The notes below the pieces were generated by a model. It saw nothing but the letters and a program-made list of their open reading frames with translations. It was not told where the DNA came from and did not search any database. Source: an uncultured Gammaproteobacteria bacterium (GTDB lineage Bacteria; Pseudomonadota; Gammaproteobacteria; Nitrosococcales; Methylophagaceae). Taken from it: a DNA stretch of 64,000 bases. The stretch is from the NCBI GenBank assembly GCA_905479985.1, contig CAJQOM010000003.1, positions 21,170-85,169 on the forward strand, written 5' to 3'. The position numbers and the translations under genes were made by a program. Positions 31,113 through 40,060 of this stretch are shown here, one piece after another; position 1 is the stretch's first letter, and the number at the start of each line of letters is the position of its first letter.

Positions 31113-33686
31113 ATGACCGATGATGTTTCAAAAATAGCTTGGCTGAAAAAGCGTGTTGCTCAAACGGGTGATACGGAGCCGGAGCAGATTTTTTTAAGGT
31201 TATTCATTGGTGTTTTTTTAGTTCTTTATTTGTGTCTTCCTTGGGCTGAAGGTGAGACTTTTTCTCACGCTATTCGTACTGTGCCGAGCCTTATTACGCT
31301 GGCCTATTATTTGGGTGCGATGGCGATTGCAGCCGCTTTATTGCTAAATCCTAAACAGTCACCCGTTAGAAGGGTGGCTGGTAGTGTTTTGGATATGGGG
31401 TCACTGTCGATAGTGATGTATTTAAGCGGTACGGACAGTATTTTTCTTTTTGTATTGTATCTTTGGGTTGTTTTAGGCAACGGCTTTCGTTATGGCTTGA
31501 ACTATTTATATCTTTCTCAGTTAGTCGCTGTTGTTGGCTTTTTTGTTGCGATTACCTGGGGTGAGTATTGGCAGGCCGAAGCAACACAGCCGATCGGTGC
31601 AAGTTTATTATTCTTATTGGCATTAATACCGGCTTATAGTGCTTTTTTGATTAAGAAGTTACATAAAGCTATTTCTGATTCAAAACAAGCGAATGAAGCA
31701 AAGACTAAATTTTTAGCGAATATGTCACATGAGCTACGAACGCCGTTAAATGGTGTGATTGGCCTTGGGGATTTATTACGCGAAACAGAGTTGAATAAAG
31801 AGCAGCATGACTTGGTTAAGACCATGCACCAATCGGCGCATACTTTATTAGGTTTGATTGAAAAGGTGCTTGATATTTCTAAAATCGAGGCGGGTAAGTT
31901 GGTCATTAGCCATGAACAACTTGACTTACATGCTGTGGTTAACTCGGTTATTTCAATTCAGTCGATGATCGGTGGCTCAAAAGGCTTGACTGTTAGTTGT
32001 GACATGGACTCGAATGTGCCCTTTTTGTTAAAAGGGGATGAACAGCACCTGAAGCAGGTTTTGGTTAATTTATTAGGTAATGCCATTAAGTTTACTGATG
32101 AGGGTGCAGTGACATTAAGCGTGCGGCGTGTTGAACACGACAATGCTGAAGCGCTTATTCGGTTTGAGGTGAAAGATACTGGTATTGGTATCCCGCCTGA
32201 GTCGTTATTAAAAGTGTTTGATGATTTTACTCAAGTTAGCGAGTCAGCTCAATCGACACTCGGTGGTACAGGCTTAGGCACAACGATTTCAAAAGAATTG
32301 GTTGAATTGATGGGCGGTAATATTGGTGTTGAAAGCCAACTAGGTGAAGGGTCAACATTTTGGTTTGAATTGCCTTTTACTGAGATCATCCACGATTCTT
32401 TAGCCCTGTCAGATAACCATTTATTATTGGTTTCATCAGAAGCTGTGACGCAGAAAGTGTCACCGTTATTGGCGGGATGGCATGTTGAATATGATGTGGC
32501 GCATTCCCCAGTACACGGGTTGGCAATGTTAGCTACTGCAACGGAGCAAGGTAACCCGTATAAAGTCGTACTATTAGATAACAATGCTTTATTAAATACG
32601 TCGCCGGTTGAGTTTGCTGAAACCTTACAAGTTAAAGCGCTGATGGGTGAGTTGTCATTGATTTTAGTCAATTGTGATGATACGAATGATGCCGTACTTA
32701 AAAAACACTATATTTCGATGATTGCTAGCTTGGATGATAAGCGATTATTGTTTAATGCTATTCATGCTGCACAGACTATTCATATTAACAGCCATAATGT
32801 GGTTTCTATTGCTGATTATTATCATAGCCAGCAAGGTGCTCAATCATTGAATATACTGGTTGCGGAAGATAATCGCGTTAATCAACAAGTGATAGAAGGG
32901 ATATTAAAACGGGCTGGTCACCATGTGGTTTTAGCTAATAATGGTGAAATAGCGCTTGATATTTTGACACGGGATCTTGAGAATATAGATTTATTGATTG
33001 TTGATAAGAATATGCCCGAACGTTCGGGTGATGAAGTTGTACAGGCTTTACGTTTTTTAGATACACAAAGAGTGCTTCCCGTGATTATGCTAACTGCGGA
33101 TGCGACACCTGAAGCGAGAGAAGAGAGCATACGTTTTGGCGTGGATCTGTTTTTAACAAAACCGGTAGATTCGCGTGACTTACTGGAAAAAATTGCCGGT
33201 TTATCTCAGAATATTGAATCGTCGGTACAAAACACTACATCTTCAGTCTCAGTCAGCGATTTCGTTGTTGGTAGTCAATCCGAAGGTAATATTGCGATTG
33301 CTGAGGAAGTGATTGATGATATTGAAAATGATTGGTTTGATGCAGTAATGTTTAATGAATTGTTGGTTTTAGATAGAGACCCAAGCTTTATTCGTCGTCT
33401 AGTGAACGGGTTTATAGCGGATGGTGACAAGCATGTCAGCCGGATAACGACTTCGGCGTCGGATGATTATTTACAGTTCCGTGAATCGTTGCATGCATTG
33501 AAGGGATCGGCTTCAGAGCTGGGTGCTAACAAATTATCGGATATCTGCCGCGAAGCGGAAAGCTATAAACCCTATGATATCGGTTCAACCAAACTTATAG
33601 CTTTGTCTGAATCAATAGAAGAAATTTATAATCACACAGCAACAGCCCTTGATCAAGCTGCTTCGGTAGCTGAAAGTACATCATAG
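31113..33686 (+). CDS. rpfC: RpfC-type hybrid sensor histidine kinase
   Basis: Inner-membrane hybrid kinase of 857 residues and probable DSF receptor. About five membrane helices occupy residues 25-180 with almost no periplasmic domain, as in RpfC. The dimerisation domain has NMSHELRTPLNGVIGL (His206). The ATPase has NLLGNAIKFTDEG, DTGIGIPPE and GGTGLGTTISKELVELMGG. A degenerate receiver-like region (about 432-560) precedes a true receiver (ILVAEDNRVNQQ, phospho-acceptor Asp631, LTKP) and a C-terminal HPt domain with His794 (SLHALKGSASELG). In Xanthomonas the receiver also binds and restrains RpfF; the two RpfF proteins here are candidate partners. The extra receiver-like region is unusual. 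Confidence 0.9.
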   Translation: MTDDVSKIAWLKKRVAQTGDTEPEQIFLRLFIGVFLVLYLCLPWAEGETFSHAIRTVPSLITLAYYLGAMAIAAALLLNPKQSPVRRVAGSVLDMGSLSIVMYLSGTDSIFLFVLYLWVVLGNGFRYGLNYLYLSQLVAVVGFFVAITWGEYWQAEATQPIGASLLFLLALIPAYSAFLIKKLHKAISDSKQANEAKTKFLANMSHELRTPLNGVIGLGDLLRETELNKEQHDLVKTMHQSAHTLLGLIEKVLDISKIEAGKLVISHEQLDLHAVVNSVISIQSMIGGSKGLTVSCDMDSNVPFLLKGDEQHLKQVLVNLLGNAIKFTDEGAVTLSVRRVEHDNAEALIRFEVKDTGIGIPPESLLKVFDDFTQVSESAQSTLGGTGLGTTISKELVELMGGNIGVESQLGEGSTFWFELPFTEIIHDSLALSDNHLLLVSSEAVTQKVSPLLAGWHVEYDVAHSPVHGLAMLATATEQGNPYKVVLLDNNALLNTSPVEFAETLQVKALMGELSLILVNCDDTNDAVLKKHYISMIASLDDKRLLFNAIHAAQTIHINSHNVVSIADYYHSQQGAQSLNILVAEDNRVNQQVIEGILKRAGHHVVLANNGEIALDILTRDLENIDLLIVDKNMPERSGDEVVQALRFLDTQRVLPVIMLTADATPEAREESIRFGVDLFLTKPVDSRDLLEKIAGLSQNIESSVQNTTSSVSVSDFVVGSQSEGNIAIAEEVIDDIENDWFDAVMFNELLVLDRDPSFIRRLVNGFIADGDKHVSRITTSASDDYLQFRESLHALKGSASELGANKLSDICREAESYKPYDIGSTKLIALSESIEEIYNHTATALDQAASVAESTS

Positions 33687-33749
33687 CTCGCGCCTGCTTT
33701 TCTCACACCTTTTAAATTCTAACAAAGCGCCTTTTCTGTCTGCCTTTAA

Positions 33750-33767
33750 CAGGCATAGTTCCTGCAT
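33750..33767 (+). promoter_or_regulatory. Sigma-54-like promoter of the first rpfF
   Basis: GGCATAGTTCCTGCA has GG (33752-33753) and GC (33764-33765) exactly ten bases apart, with GGCA and TGCA matching the -24/-12 consensus. It ends about 78 bp before the ATG. An equivalent element precedes the second rpfF. Activator sites were not identified. Confidence 0.4.
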
Positions 33768-33843
33768 ATTTTCTTGAGTACGGGTTAAACCTAAACCTAC
33801 ACGGAATATTTTGTAATTTAGGCTATTCAAGGAGAACGTAAGG

Positions 33844-34719
33844 ATGAGTAATGTCGCAAGGAATGGTATTTATGGTGCAGCCTTTAGAGATGCATCATTT
33901 AGCAATGAACACTCTCAGTTAAAGACGTATTACGACGAAAAATATAAAATTGGCTGGTTTTTGATGAAAGCAGCGCCAAGGCCTTGTTTTACATTGCAGT
34001 TATTGGATGAAATTGGTTCTTACCATAAGCAAGTCAAAGCTGAAATGGCTATTGATCAGCAAAAATATGATTATTTGGTTGTTGGATCAGATGTCCCAGG
34101 TATTTTTAATTTGGGTGGGGACTTAAATTTATTTCGTTCTTTGATTAAGCAGAAAAACAGAGATATTTTATTGTCTTACGCTTTACAGTGTGTCGATATT
34201 TTGTATCAAAATTTGTTGCATTTTAAACTTGACGTGACGACGGTTTCGTTAATTCAGGGTGATGCGTTAGGTGGTGGTTTAGAAGCGGCGTTATCAAGTA
34301 ATTTGATCATTGCAGAACGGGGTACAAAGTTAGGGCTACCCGAAGTATTATTCAATTTGTTCCCAGGTATGGGGGCTTATACCCTTATTTCTAGAAGAGC
34401 CGGACCATCCGTTGCTGAAAGAATGATTTTATCCGGTAAGTTATATGATGCAGAAGAACTGTTTGAACTGGGTATTGTTGATATTTTAGCTGAGAAAGGG
34501 GAAGGGGAATTAGCGCTTTATAAATATATTAAAGCCGTTAAGCGGTCGCCGAATACATATAAAGCAATGGCACAAGTTAAAGATTTGAATAACCGCGTTA
34601 GCTATCAAGAACTTGTCGATATTGCTAATATCTGGGCTGATGCAGCGTTAGAGTTAACAGAGAAAGATCTTCGGATGATGGATCGCTTGGTTAAGCGACA
34701 AAATAATAAGATGATTTAA
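33844..34719 (+). CDS. rpfF: RpfF-like DSF synthase (crotonase fold), copy 1
   Basis: Crotonase-superfamily enzyme expected to act on 3-hydroxyacyl-ACP, dehydrating it and releasing a cis-2-unsaturated fatty acid signal. It has 291 residues, matching RpfF. The two catalytic glutamates are present: Glu147 in QGDALGGGLEAALSS and Glu167 in GLPEVLFNLFPGMGAY. The N-terminal block QLKTYYDEKYKIGWFLMKAAPRPCFT is RpfF-like rather than FadB-like. It starts after CAAGGAG, 157 bp from rpfC, so it may have its own promoter. A convergent paralogue lies beyond a terminator; the two share the same core, differing mostly in the N- and C-terminal regions. Confidence 0.92.
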   Translation: MSNVARNGIYGAAFRDASFSNEHSQLKTYYDEKYKIGWFLMKAAPRPCFTLQLLDEIGSYHKQVKAEMAIDQQKYDYLVVGSDVPGIFNLGGDLNLFRSLIKQKNRDILLSYALQCVDILYQNLLHFKLDVTTVSLIQGDALGGGLEAALSSNLIIAERGTKLGLPEVLFNLFPGMGAYTLISRRAGPSVAERMILSGKLYDAEELFELGIVDILAEKGEGELALYKYIKAVKRSPNTYKAMAQVKDLNNRVSYQELVDIANIWADAALELTEKDLRMMDRLVKRQNNKMI

Positions 34720-34740
34720 ATTAATTCTTTTTAGTTTATA

Positions 34741-34772
34741 GGCCTAGGCAATTTTGACTAGGCCTTTTTTTT
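34741..34772 (+). terminator. Rho-independent terminator between the convergent rpfF genes
   Basis: GGCCTAG-(10)-CTAGGCC followed by TTTTTTTT, 21 bp after the first rpfF. The T run is on the plus strand; on the minus strand no T run follows, so it serves mainly copy 1. Confidence 0.8.
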
Positions 34773-34787
34773 AACTTTAATAAACTT

Positions 34788-35669
34788 TTATGATACTAAG
34801 GGCCGACTTTGGCGTACGATAAGTCGTTGCATCATCCTCAAGTCTTTTTCATTGGTTTTTAAGATAGCATTGACCCATATTTCATTGATTCTGGTTAATT
34901 CTTGATAGCTGATTGGGTTGCATGCTTCTTTTACTTTTCTAATGACGTGTCTCTGTTGCGCTGCTGGGTTTTTGCCTTTAATGAATTTGTAGAGCTCTAG
35001 TTCAGCGTCACCTTTCTCAGCTAAAATATCAATGATACCTATTTCGTAAAGCGCTTCGGCCGTAAACAATTGGCCACTGAGCATAATATTCTCAGCGACA
35101 GCAGTACCTACTTTTCGGTTGAGTAATGAAAACCCGCCCATGCTTGGAAATGAGTTGAATAAAACTTCAGGGAAACCAAATTGGGTACCGCGTTCAGCAA
35201 TAATGATATCAGTGGATAAGGCTGCTTCGAATCCACCACCGAGCGCATCTCCTTGTACAAGAGAAATGGTCACTAAATCAGAATTAAGGTGTGTTAGATG
35301 TTGATAAAGCGGCGCAATACAATTTTTCGCATAAAGGCTTAATTTTTCTTTGTTTTGCTGCTTGACCAATTGATATATTAGTTCTAGATCTCGTCCTAAA
35401 CTAAAGATGTTTTCTTCGTCGGAGGCAAATACAAGATAGTCATACTGTGTTTGCTCACTCATTTCCATTTCGAGCTGAACATGCTGATGGTAGTGCGCAA
35501 TATCATTTAATAATTGAGGGGTAAAATATGGGCGAGGCACGCCATTCATATATAACCAACCAATTTTATTTTTTTTATCGTAATGGGTTTTTAGTTGTGA
35601 ATATTCGTGATGTTCTAGATTATATTTATCTGAACGTGCGGCATTATTCACCCTAACTGAATTGCGCAT
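34788..35669 (-). CDS. rpfF2: RpfF-like DSF synthase (crotonase fold), copy 2
   Basis: Second RpfF paralogue, 293 residues, convergent with copy 1. Both catalytic glutamates are kept: Glu148 in QGDALGGGFEAALST and Glu168 in GFPEVLFNSFPSMGGF. The N-terminal EYSQLKTHYDKKNKIGWLYM and the C-terminal EKDLRMMQRLIVRQSR blocks align directly with copy 1. The substrate pocket region around FNSFPSMGGFSLLNR differs (FNLFPGMGAYTLISR in copy 1), so the chain length or unsaturation of the product might differ. The gene has its own sigma-54-like element 70 bp upstream. It could instead be a regulatory, RpfC-binding copy, but retention of the active site argues for an enzyme. Confidence 0.88.
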   Translation of the reverse strand: MRNSVRVNNAARSDKYNLEHHEYSQLKTHYDKKNKIGWLYMNGVPRPYFTPQLLNDIAHYHQHVQLEMEMSEQTQYDYLVFASDEENIFSLGRDLELIYQLVKQQNKEKLSLYAKNCIAPLYQHLTHLNSDLVTISLVQGDALGGGFEAALSTDIIIAERGTQFGFPEVLFNSFPSMGGFSLLNRKVGTAVAENIMLSGQLFTAEALYEIGIIDILAEKGDAELELYKFIKGKNPAAQQRHVIRKVKEACNPISYQELTRINEIWVNAILKTNEKDLRMMQRLIVRQSRPLVS

Positions 35670-35737
35670 CCCTTTTCCCCTTGGTTTTATTTATTTCCAT
35701 AATTAAATGGTGGTATGTAAGTAACCATTTAGGGATG

Positions 35738-35756
35738 TTTGCATAAAGCATGCCGC
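35738..35756 (-). promoter_or_regulatory. Sigma-54-like promoter of the second rpfF
   Basis: On the minus strand GGCATGCTTTATGCA has GG and GC ten bases apart (GG at 35754-35753, GC at 35742-35741), 70 bp before the start codon. It shares the GGCAT-N6-TGCA form with the element upstream of the first rpfF. Confidence 0.4.
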
Positions 35757-35782
35757 TTTATTTTTTGCTTTGGGATAGGTGT

Positions 35783-36199
35783 TTAAGCTTGTTGTTTGAC
35801 TTGTTCCCACAGTCGATCTAGTTGCTTTAAGCTTGTGTCCTCGAACGTTTTATTTTGCTGTATTAATTGTTGTTCAAGCGCGGTGAACCGTCGATAGAAC
35901 TTCTGAGTACCTGACCTTAATGCTTGCTCTGGGTCGATATTTAAGTGTCTCGCCAAGTTGGTACAGGCAAATAGCAAATCGCCTATTTCATCATGAAGGC
36001 GATCCTGGTTGTTCGGAATGTGTGTTTCTACAACGACCTCATCTAACTCTTCATTTATTTTATCAATGACACCATTGATATCCGGCCAATCAAAGCCGAC
36101 TTGAGCGGCAAGAAGTTGCAGTTTTACCGCATAGTTTAATGTTGCTTGTGTTTCATCTGCCTTGTCGAGCAAGGGTACGTGGTTTGCAGGTTTGGTCAT
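35783..36199 (-). CDS. mazG: Single-domain MazG-like nucleotide pyrophosphohydrolase (C-terminal half of MazG)
   Basis: MazG hydrolyses nucleoside triphosphates to monophosphates. Full-length proteins have two MazG domains and about 260 residues; this one has 138 and corresponds only to the C-terminal domain. Its body begins with KLQLLAAQVGFDWPDINGVI, equivalent to the middle of E. coli MazG. It continues with KINEELDEVVVE and LHDEIGDLLFACTNLARHL, holding the metal-binding E-x-x-E and E-x-x-D sets. In E. coli the C-terminal domain carries most of the activity, so this half may be functional. Upstream sequence is taken up by hslR, so the N-terminal domain is deleted rather than frameshifted. 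It is the last gene of acs-hslR-mazG. Confidence 0.88.
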   Translation of the reverse strand: MTKPANHVPLLDKADETQATLNYAVKLQLLAAQVGFDWPDINGVIDKINEELDEVVVETHIPNNQDRLHDEIGDLLFACTNLARHLNIDPEQALRSGTQKFYRRFTALEQQLIQQNKTFEDTSLKQLDRLWEQVKQQA

Positions 36200-36204
36200 T
36201 GTTA

Positions 36205-36606
36205 TTACTGCCGGATAAATTTAATAATATGGCGACGTTCCCGTTTATTGGGTTTGCCTTGATCATGACGAAAGCCAAGGGGTTGGCTTTTAATTTCTGC
36301 TTTTAATTTTTCTCTTTTGGCAATGCTTTCTTCACTTTCAATGTAGCGTAACTGGGTTTCGGAAGCTGGCCGGCGCTGCATTGATAAGTTAAGTATGGTG
36401 ATAGTGTATTCAAAAGGGGGCTTTGATAAGGTTAAAGTATCAGTAAGTTTGATAGTGCGACTGGGTTTGACGCGTTGTTTGTTTAGGTGGACTTTGCCCC
36501 CATTAATTGCTTCGACAGCCAAACTCCTCGTTTTATAGAAACGGGCGCCCCAAAGCCATTTGTCTAGGCGAATGCCATTATCAGTGACAGGTGTTTTTTT
36601 TGCCAT
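36205..36606 (-). CDS. hslR: Hsp15-like S4-domain RNA-binding heat-shock protein
   Basis: Hsp15 binds free 50S subunits carrying stalled nascent chains and helps recycle them. It has 133 residues. An N-terminal S4 domain (IRLDKWLWGARFYKTRSLAVEAI, then GGKVHLNKQRVKPSR) is followed by a basic C-terminal tail (LGFRHDQGKPNKRERRHIIK). It lies 6 bp after acs and 5 bp before the mazG fragment, clearly one operon. Confidence 0.92.
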   Translation of the reverse strand: MAKKTPVTDNGIRLDKWLWGARFYKTRSLAVEAINGGKVHLNKQRVKPSRTIKLTDTLTLSKPPFEYTITILNLSMQRRPASETQLRYIESEESIAKREKLKAEIKSQPLGFRHDQGKPNKRERRHIIKFIRQ

Positions 36607-36612
36607 GAGATA

Positions 36613-38577
36613 CTAAGTCTTGCCTTGTAATTGAGGCAAAATCCCTTCATTTTCTAGTGTGGAGGTGTCTTGGGTAATGTCATCTCCTTTGGCGATGGTT
36701 CTTAATAAACGCCGCATGATTTTGCCAGAACGTGTTTTTGGTAAATTATCGGCGTAGCGAATATTATCGGGTTTAGCGATAGCACCGATTTGAGTTCCAA
36801 CCCATTGACGTAATTCATTGGTTAAATCGTTATCAATACCGCCAGGTGGTCGTTCACCCTTTAAGACTACATAAGCAAAGATAGACTCCCCTTTAATATC
36901 GTGTGGTTGGCCGACGACAGCTGCTTCGGCAACGCTTTCATGGGCCACAAGCGCGGATTCAATTTCCATGGTGCCTAAGCGGTGTCCAGAGACGTTTAAG
37001 ACATCATCAATTCGTCCCATGATCCAGAAATAACCGTCTTTATCACGACGGGCGCTGTCACCGGCGAGATAGTATTTGCCATTGAAGTAGGGCCAGTATG
37101 TGTCTTTATAGCGCTGGTCATCGCCCCAGACTGTTTGAATCATCGAAGGCCATGGTTGGCGGATAACCAGATAACCACCTTCATTGGCTTCGGTGATTTC
37201 TTCCCCTTGTTGGTTGACAATAGCGGCATCAATGCCTGGTAATGCACGCGTGCAGGAACCGGGTTTGGTGATAGTGGACGCGGGAACTGGTGCAATCATA
37301 TGAGCGCCTGTTTCTGTTTGCCACCACGTGTCGACGATCGGACATCGTTGTTGACCAATAACGTTGTGATACCACATCCATGCTTCCGGATTTATCGGTT
37401 CGCCAACTGTCCCTAATAAGCGAAGCTTGGATAAGTCATAACGGTTTGGGTATTCATCGCCAATCTTCATTAAGGCACGGATAGCCGTTGGAGCGGTATA
37501 AAAAATAGTGGCTTGATGACGTTGGCAAATATGCCAAAAACGGCCAGCATCAGGTACAGTCGGGACGCCTTCATAGATAAGAATTGTGGCGCCGGTTGCC
37601 AGTGGGCCATAGGCGACATAAGTATGTCCTGTGATCCAGCCTACATCGGCAGTACACCAAAAAACATCACTGTCTTGAATATCAAATACCCAACGCATGC
37701 TGGTAATGGCATTGAGTAGATAACCCCCTGTGCCGTGTTGAATGCCTTTGGGTTTACCCGTTGAGCCTGAGGTATAGAGTAAAAATAAGGGGTGATCAGC
37801 GTTGACCCATGCTGGTTCACAGACAGCGGGTTGCCTTTGTTCTGCTTCTGACCACCAAATGTCACGGTTTGCCAACATGTTGATGTCATGGCCAGTGCGT
37901 TTGAAGACAATCACTGTTTCAACAGAGGGGCAGCCTTTATTTAAGGCATCGTCAGTGGTGGCTTTTAGTTCAATTATTTTGCCGCTGCGGTGTCCGCCAT
38001 CAGCCGTGATGACCATTTTGGCACCCGTGTCTTCGATACGATCTTTAAGCGACTCTGCTGAGAAACCACCGAAGACGACAGAATGAATGGCACCAATACG
38101 AGCACAGGCCTGCATGGCAACGACGGCTTCAGCAATCATGGGCATATAGATGATGACGCGATCGCTTTTTTGAATGCCTTGCGCTTTTAATGCATTGGCA
38201 AAGGTACATACTTTTTGATGTAGTTCACGGTAGCTAATGTGTTGGGTGTCACCCGGTTCGCCTTCAAAAATGATGGCCGTTTTATCGCCTCGCTCTGTGA
38301 GGTGGCGATCTAAACAGTTGTAGGAGACGTTGAGTTTGCCATCAGGAAACCAGCGGTAAAAGGGTGCGTTGGTGTCGTCGACCACGGTCTCGAAGTCTTG
38401 TTGCCAGTCTATTTCTTGTTTGGCCTGTTGAGACCAAAACGCAGTGTGGTCTTTTCCTGCTTGTTGATAGAGCGTGTTTAGTTTGTCGGCTGAGAGTGCG
38501 GCGGTGTTAACAAAACTATCACTAGGTGGAAAGGTTCTGTTTTCGTGTAATGTCGATTGAATATTATCTTGCGCCAT
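36613..38577 (-). CDS. acs: Acetyl-CoA synthetase
   Basis: Cytoplasmic AMP-forming enzyme that activates acetate to acetyl-CoA through acetyl-AMP. It has 654 residues, the usual length. Motifs in order are the P-loop-like [18 protein letters not shown], the [15 protein letters not shown] block, the active-site [11 protein letters not shown], the hinge [16 protein letters not shown] and the C-terminal [11 protein letters not shown], whose Lys is the site of regulatory acetylation in the family. It is the first gene of a minus-strand operon with hslR and the mazG fragment. Separate from dksA, whose terminator lies about 110 bp upstream of the acs start. Confidence 0.97.
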   Translation of the reverse strand: MAQDNIQSTLHENRTFPPSDSFVNTAALSADKLNTLYQQAGKDHTAFWSQQAKQEIDWQQDFETVVDDTNAPFYRWFPDGKLNVSYNCLDRHLTERGDKTAIIFEGEPGDTQHISYRELHQKVCTFANALKAQGIQKSDRVIIYMPMIAEAVVAMQACARIGAIHSVVFGGFSAESLKDRIEDTGAKMVITADGGHRSGKIIELKATTDDALNKGCPSVETVIVFKRTGHDINMLANRDIWWSEAEQRQPAVCEPAWVNADHPLFLLYTSGSTGKPKGIQHGTGGYLLNAITSMRWVFDIQDSDVFWCTADVGWITGHTYVAYGPLATGATILIYEGVPTVPDAGRFWHICQRHQATIFYTAPTAIRALMKIGDEYPNRYDLSKLRLLGTVGEPINPEAWMWYHNVIGQQRCPIVDTWWQTETGAHMIAPVPASTITKPGSCTRALPGIDAAIVNQQGEEITEANEGGYLVIRQPWPSMIQTVWGDDQRYKDTYWPYFNGKYYLAGDSARRDKDGYFWIMGRIDDVLNVSGHRLGTMEIESALVAHESVAEAAVVGQPHDIKGESIFAYVVLKGERPPGGIDNDLTNELRQWVGTQIGAIAKPDNIRYADNLPKTRSGKIMRRLLRTIAKGDDITQDTSTLENEGILPQLQGKT

Positions 38578-38685
38578 TTTAAATACTCTAGAAAGTTATT
38601 TTTTCTGAGTATAACTTGAAATGGACTTCATCAAAATCAAAAATTGCGTCTAGTCTGTCTTGGATACTATTTGCAACTTGCGAAC

Positions 38686-38712
38686 AAAAATGCCCCGATA
38701 AATCGAGGCATT
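38686..38712 (-). terminator. Rho-independent terminator after dksA
   Basis: On the minus strand AATGCCTCGAT-TT-ATCGGGGCATT (one T-G pair) followed by TTTG, about 48 bp after the dksA stop. Confidence 0.78.
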
Positions 38713-38759
38713 GAGTTGAATTGCCTGCGAGTAGGCGCTTCAAAATATGAGGTTGAGCG

Positions 38760-39182
38760 TTAGACTCGGTTTTTCTCGCGAATTTCCGCTAATGTTTTGC
38801 AATCAATACACAGTGTGGCTGTTGGGCGGGCTTCTAATCGACGAATACCGATATCGGTACCACATGACTCACAAAAGCCATAATCACCTTTCTCTAGGTC
38901 TTGTAGCGATTCTTCGATTTTTTTGATGAGTTTGCGCTCGCGATCACGCGTGCGTAATTCGAGTGTAAACTCTTCTTCTTGCGTTGCGCGATCATTCGGA
39001 TCTGGAAAATTTGCCGCATCATCTTGCATGTGATGTACAGTGCGGTCGACCTCTTCCATCAACTGTGTACGCCAGTTTTCAAGGATTGCCTTGAAATGAG
39101 ACGCTTGCTCGTCATTCATATAATCTTCACCCGATGTTTCATCGTAAGGGGTGAATTTGGCATCTAACTGTGTTGAATCCAT
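38760..39182 (-). CDS. dksA: RNA polymerase-binding transcription factor DksA
   Basis: DksA enters the RNA polymerase secondary channel and works with ppGpp in the stringent response. It has 140 residues. A coiled-coil of two helices carries the tip sequence [12 protein letters not shown] (the Asp-x-x-Asp-x-A tip), and a C4 zinc finger is formed by [17 protein letters not shown] and CIDC. All four Cys are present, so it is the zinc-containing form. It is monocistronic, with its own terminator. The divergent neighbour is the CbbY-like phosphatase gene. Confidence 0.97.
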   Translation of the reverse strand: MDSTQLDAKFTPYDETSGEDYMNDEQASHFKAILENWRTQLMEEVDRTVHHMQDDAANFPDPNDRATQEEEFTLELRTRDRERKLIKKIEESLQDLEKGDYGFCESCGTDIGIRRLEARPTATLCIDCKTLAEIREKNRV

Positions 39183-39292
39183 TTAAAGAAACCTCATATT
39201 TTTTCAAATTTAAGGGCGCATCTATACCAGATGACAGCCTATTGTGCAAAAACTTGCTATCATTTTAGCTTATTTTAGATAGGAAAAACTGT

Positions 39293-40060
39293 GTGGTTGA
39301 TCAAATTAAAGCGGTCATTTTTGATGTCGATGGGACGCTGGCTGAAACGGAGCGGGATGGACACCGGATTGCTTTTAATCAAGCCTTTTTGGAAATGGGG
39401 TTTGATTGGGTGTGGGATGAAGCATTTTATGGTGACTTGTTAGCTGTAGCAGGCGGTAAAGAACGACTTTATTATTATTTCAGGCACTTTAACCCCAGCT
39501 TTTCTTATCTGGGCCCGATAGAAGCATTAGTCGAGGAAGTTTACGATGTCAAAACACGTCATTATATTGCTTTGTTAAAGGCCGATGGCATTACTTTACG
39601 TTCTGGTGTGTTACGGCTGATGACGGAAATCCGGGCGGCGGGTTTGCGCATGGCGATTGCTACGGCAAGTAGTACTGAGAATGTGACGACGTTAATTACC
39701 ACGACCTTGGGGTTTGAAGCGCTTGGTTGGTTTGAGGTGATAGCCACTGGTGATTTGGTGTTGGAGAAAAAGCCTTCCCCCGATATCTTTCATTATTGCT
39801 TAGCAGGGCTTAACTTATCTGCTGAACATTGTTTGGTGATTGAAGACTCGGAAAACGGTGTTAAATCTGCGATCGCTGCCGGCATCCCGACTGTTGTAAC
39901 CTTCAATGATTATACTAAAGGGGATGATTTTACTGGGGCATTGTCGGTGTTTAATCAGTTAGGCGATCCATCTGATGCTTGCCAGCAAAGCGAGGGATTC
40001 GCTATTTCGGGTTCTTATGTCACGATCAACGATTTAAAAGTATTACATGCCAGACAATAA
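39293..40060 (+). CDS. CbbY-like HAD-family phosphatase
   Basis: HAD-superfamily phosphatase of the CbbY subgroup, 255 residues, starting at a GTG after AGGAAAA. Motif I is AVIFDVDGTLAETERDGHR, followed by a cap-domain segment WVWDEAFYGDLLAVAGGKERL typical of CbbY. Motif II is IATASSTENV, motif III has EKKPSPDIF, and motif IV is LVIEDSENGVKSAIAAG. CbbY proteins remove the inhibitory xylulose 1,5-bisphosphate in organisms with Rubisco. No Rubisco genes are in this window, so a different sugar phosphate is possible. It overlaps the aminotransferase gene by 14 bp. Confidence 0.88.
   Translation: MVDQIKAVIFDVDGTLAETERDGHRIAFNQAFLEMGFDWVWDEAFYGDLLAVAGGKERLYYYFRHFNPSFSYLGPIEALVEEVYDVKTRHYIALLKADGITLRSGVLRLMTEIRAAGLRMAIATASSTENVTTLITTTLGFEALGWFEVIATGDLVLEKKPSPDIFHYCLAGLNLSAEHCLVIEDSENGVKSAIAAGIPTVVTFNDYTKGDDFTGALSVFNQLGDPSDACQQSEGFAISGSYVTINDLKVLHARQ

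Noticed and set aside
32249..32671. 140-residue antisense frame inside the rpfC-like gene
   Set aside because: Overlaps the ATPase and receiver-linker region of a well-supported kinase; likely a codon-usage artefact.
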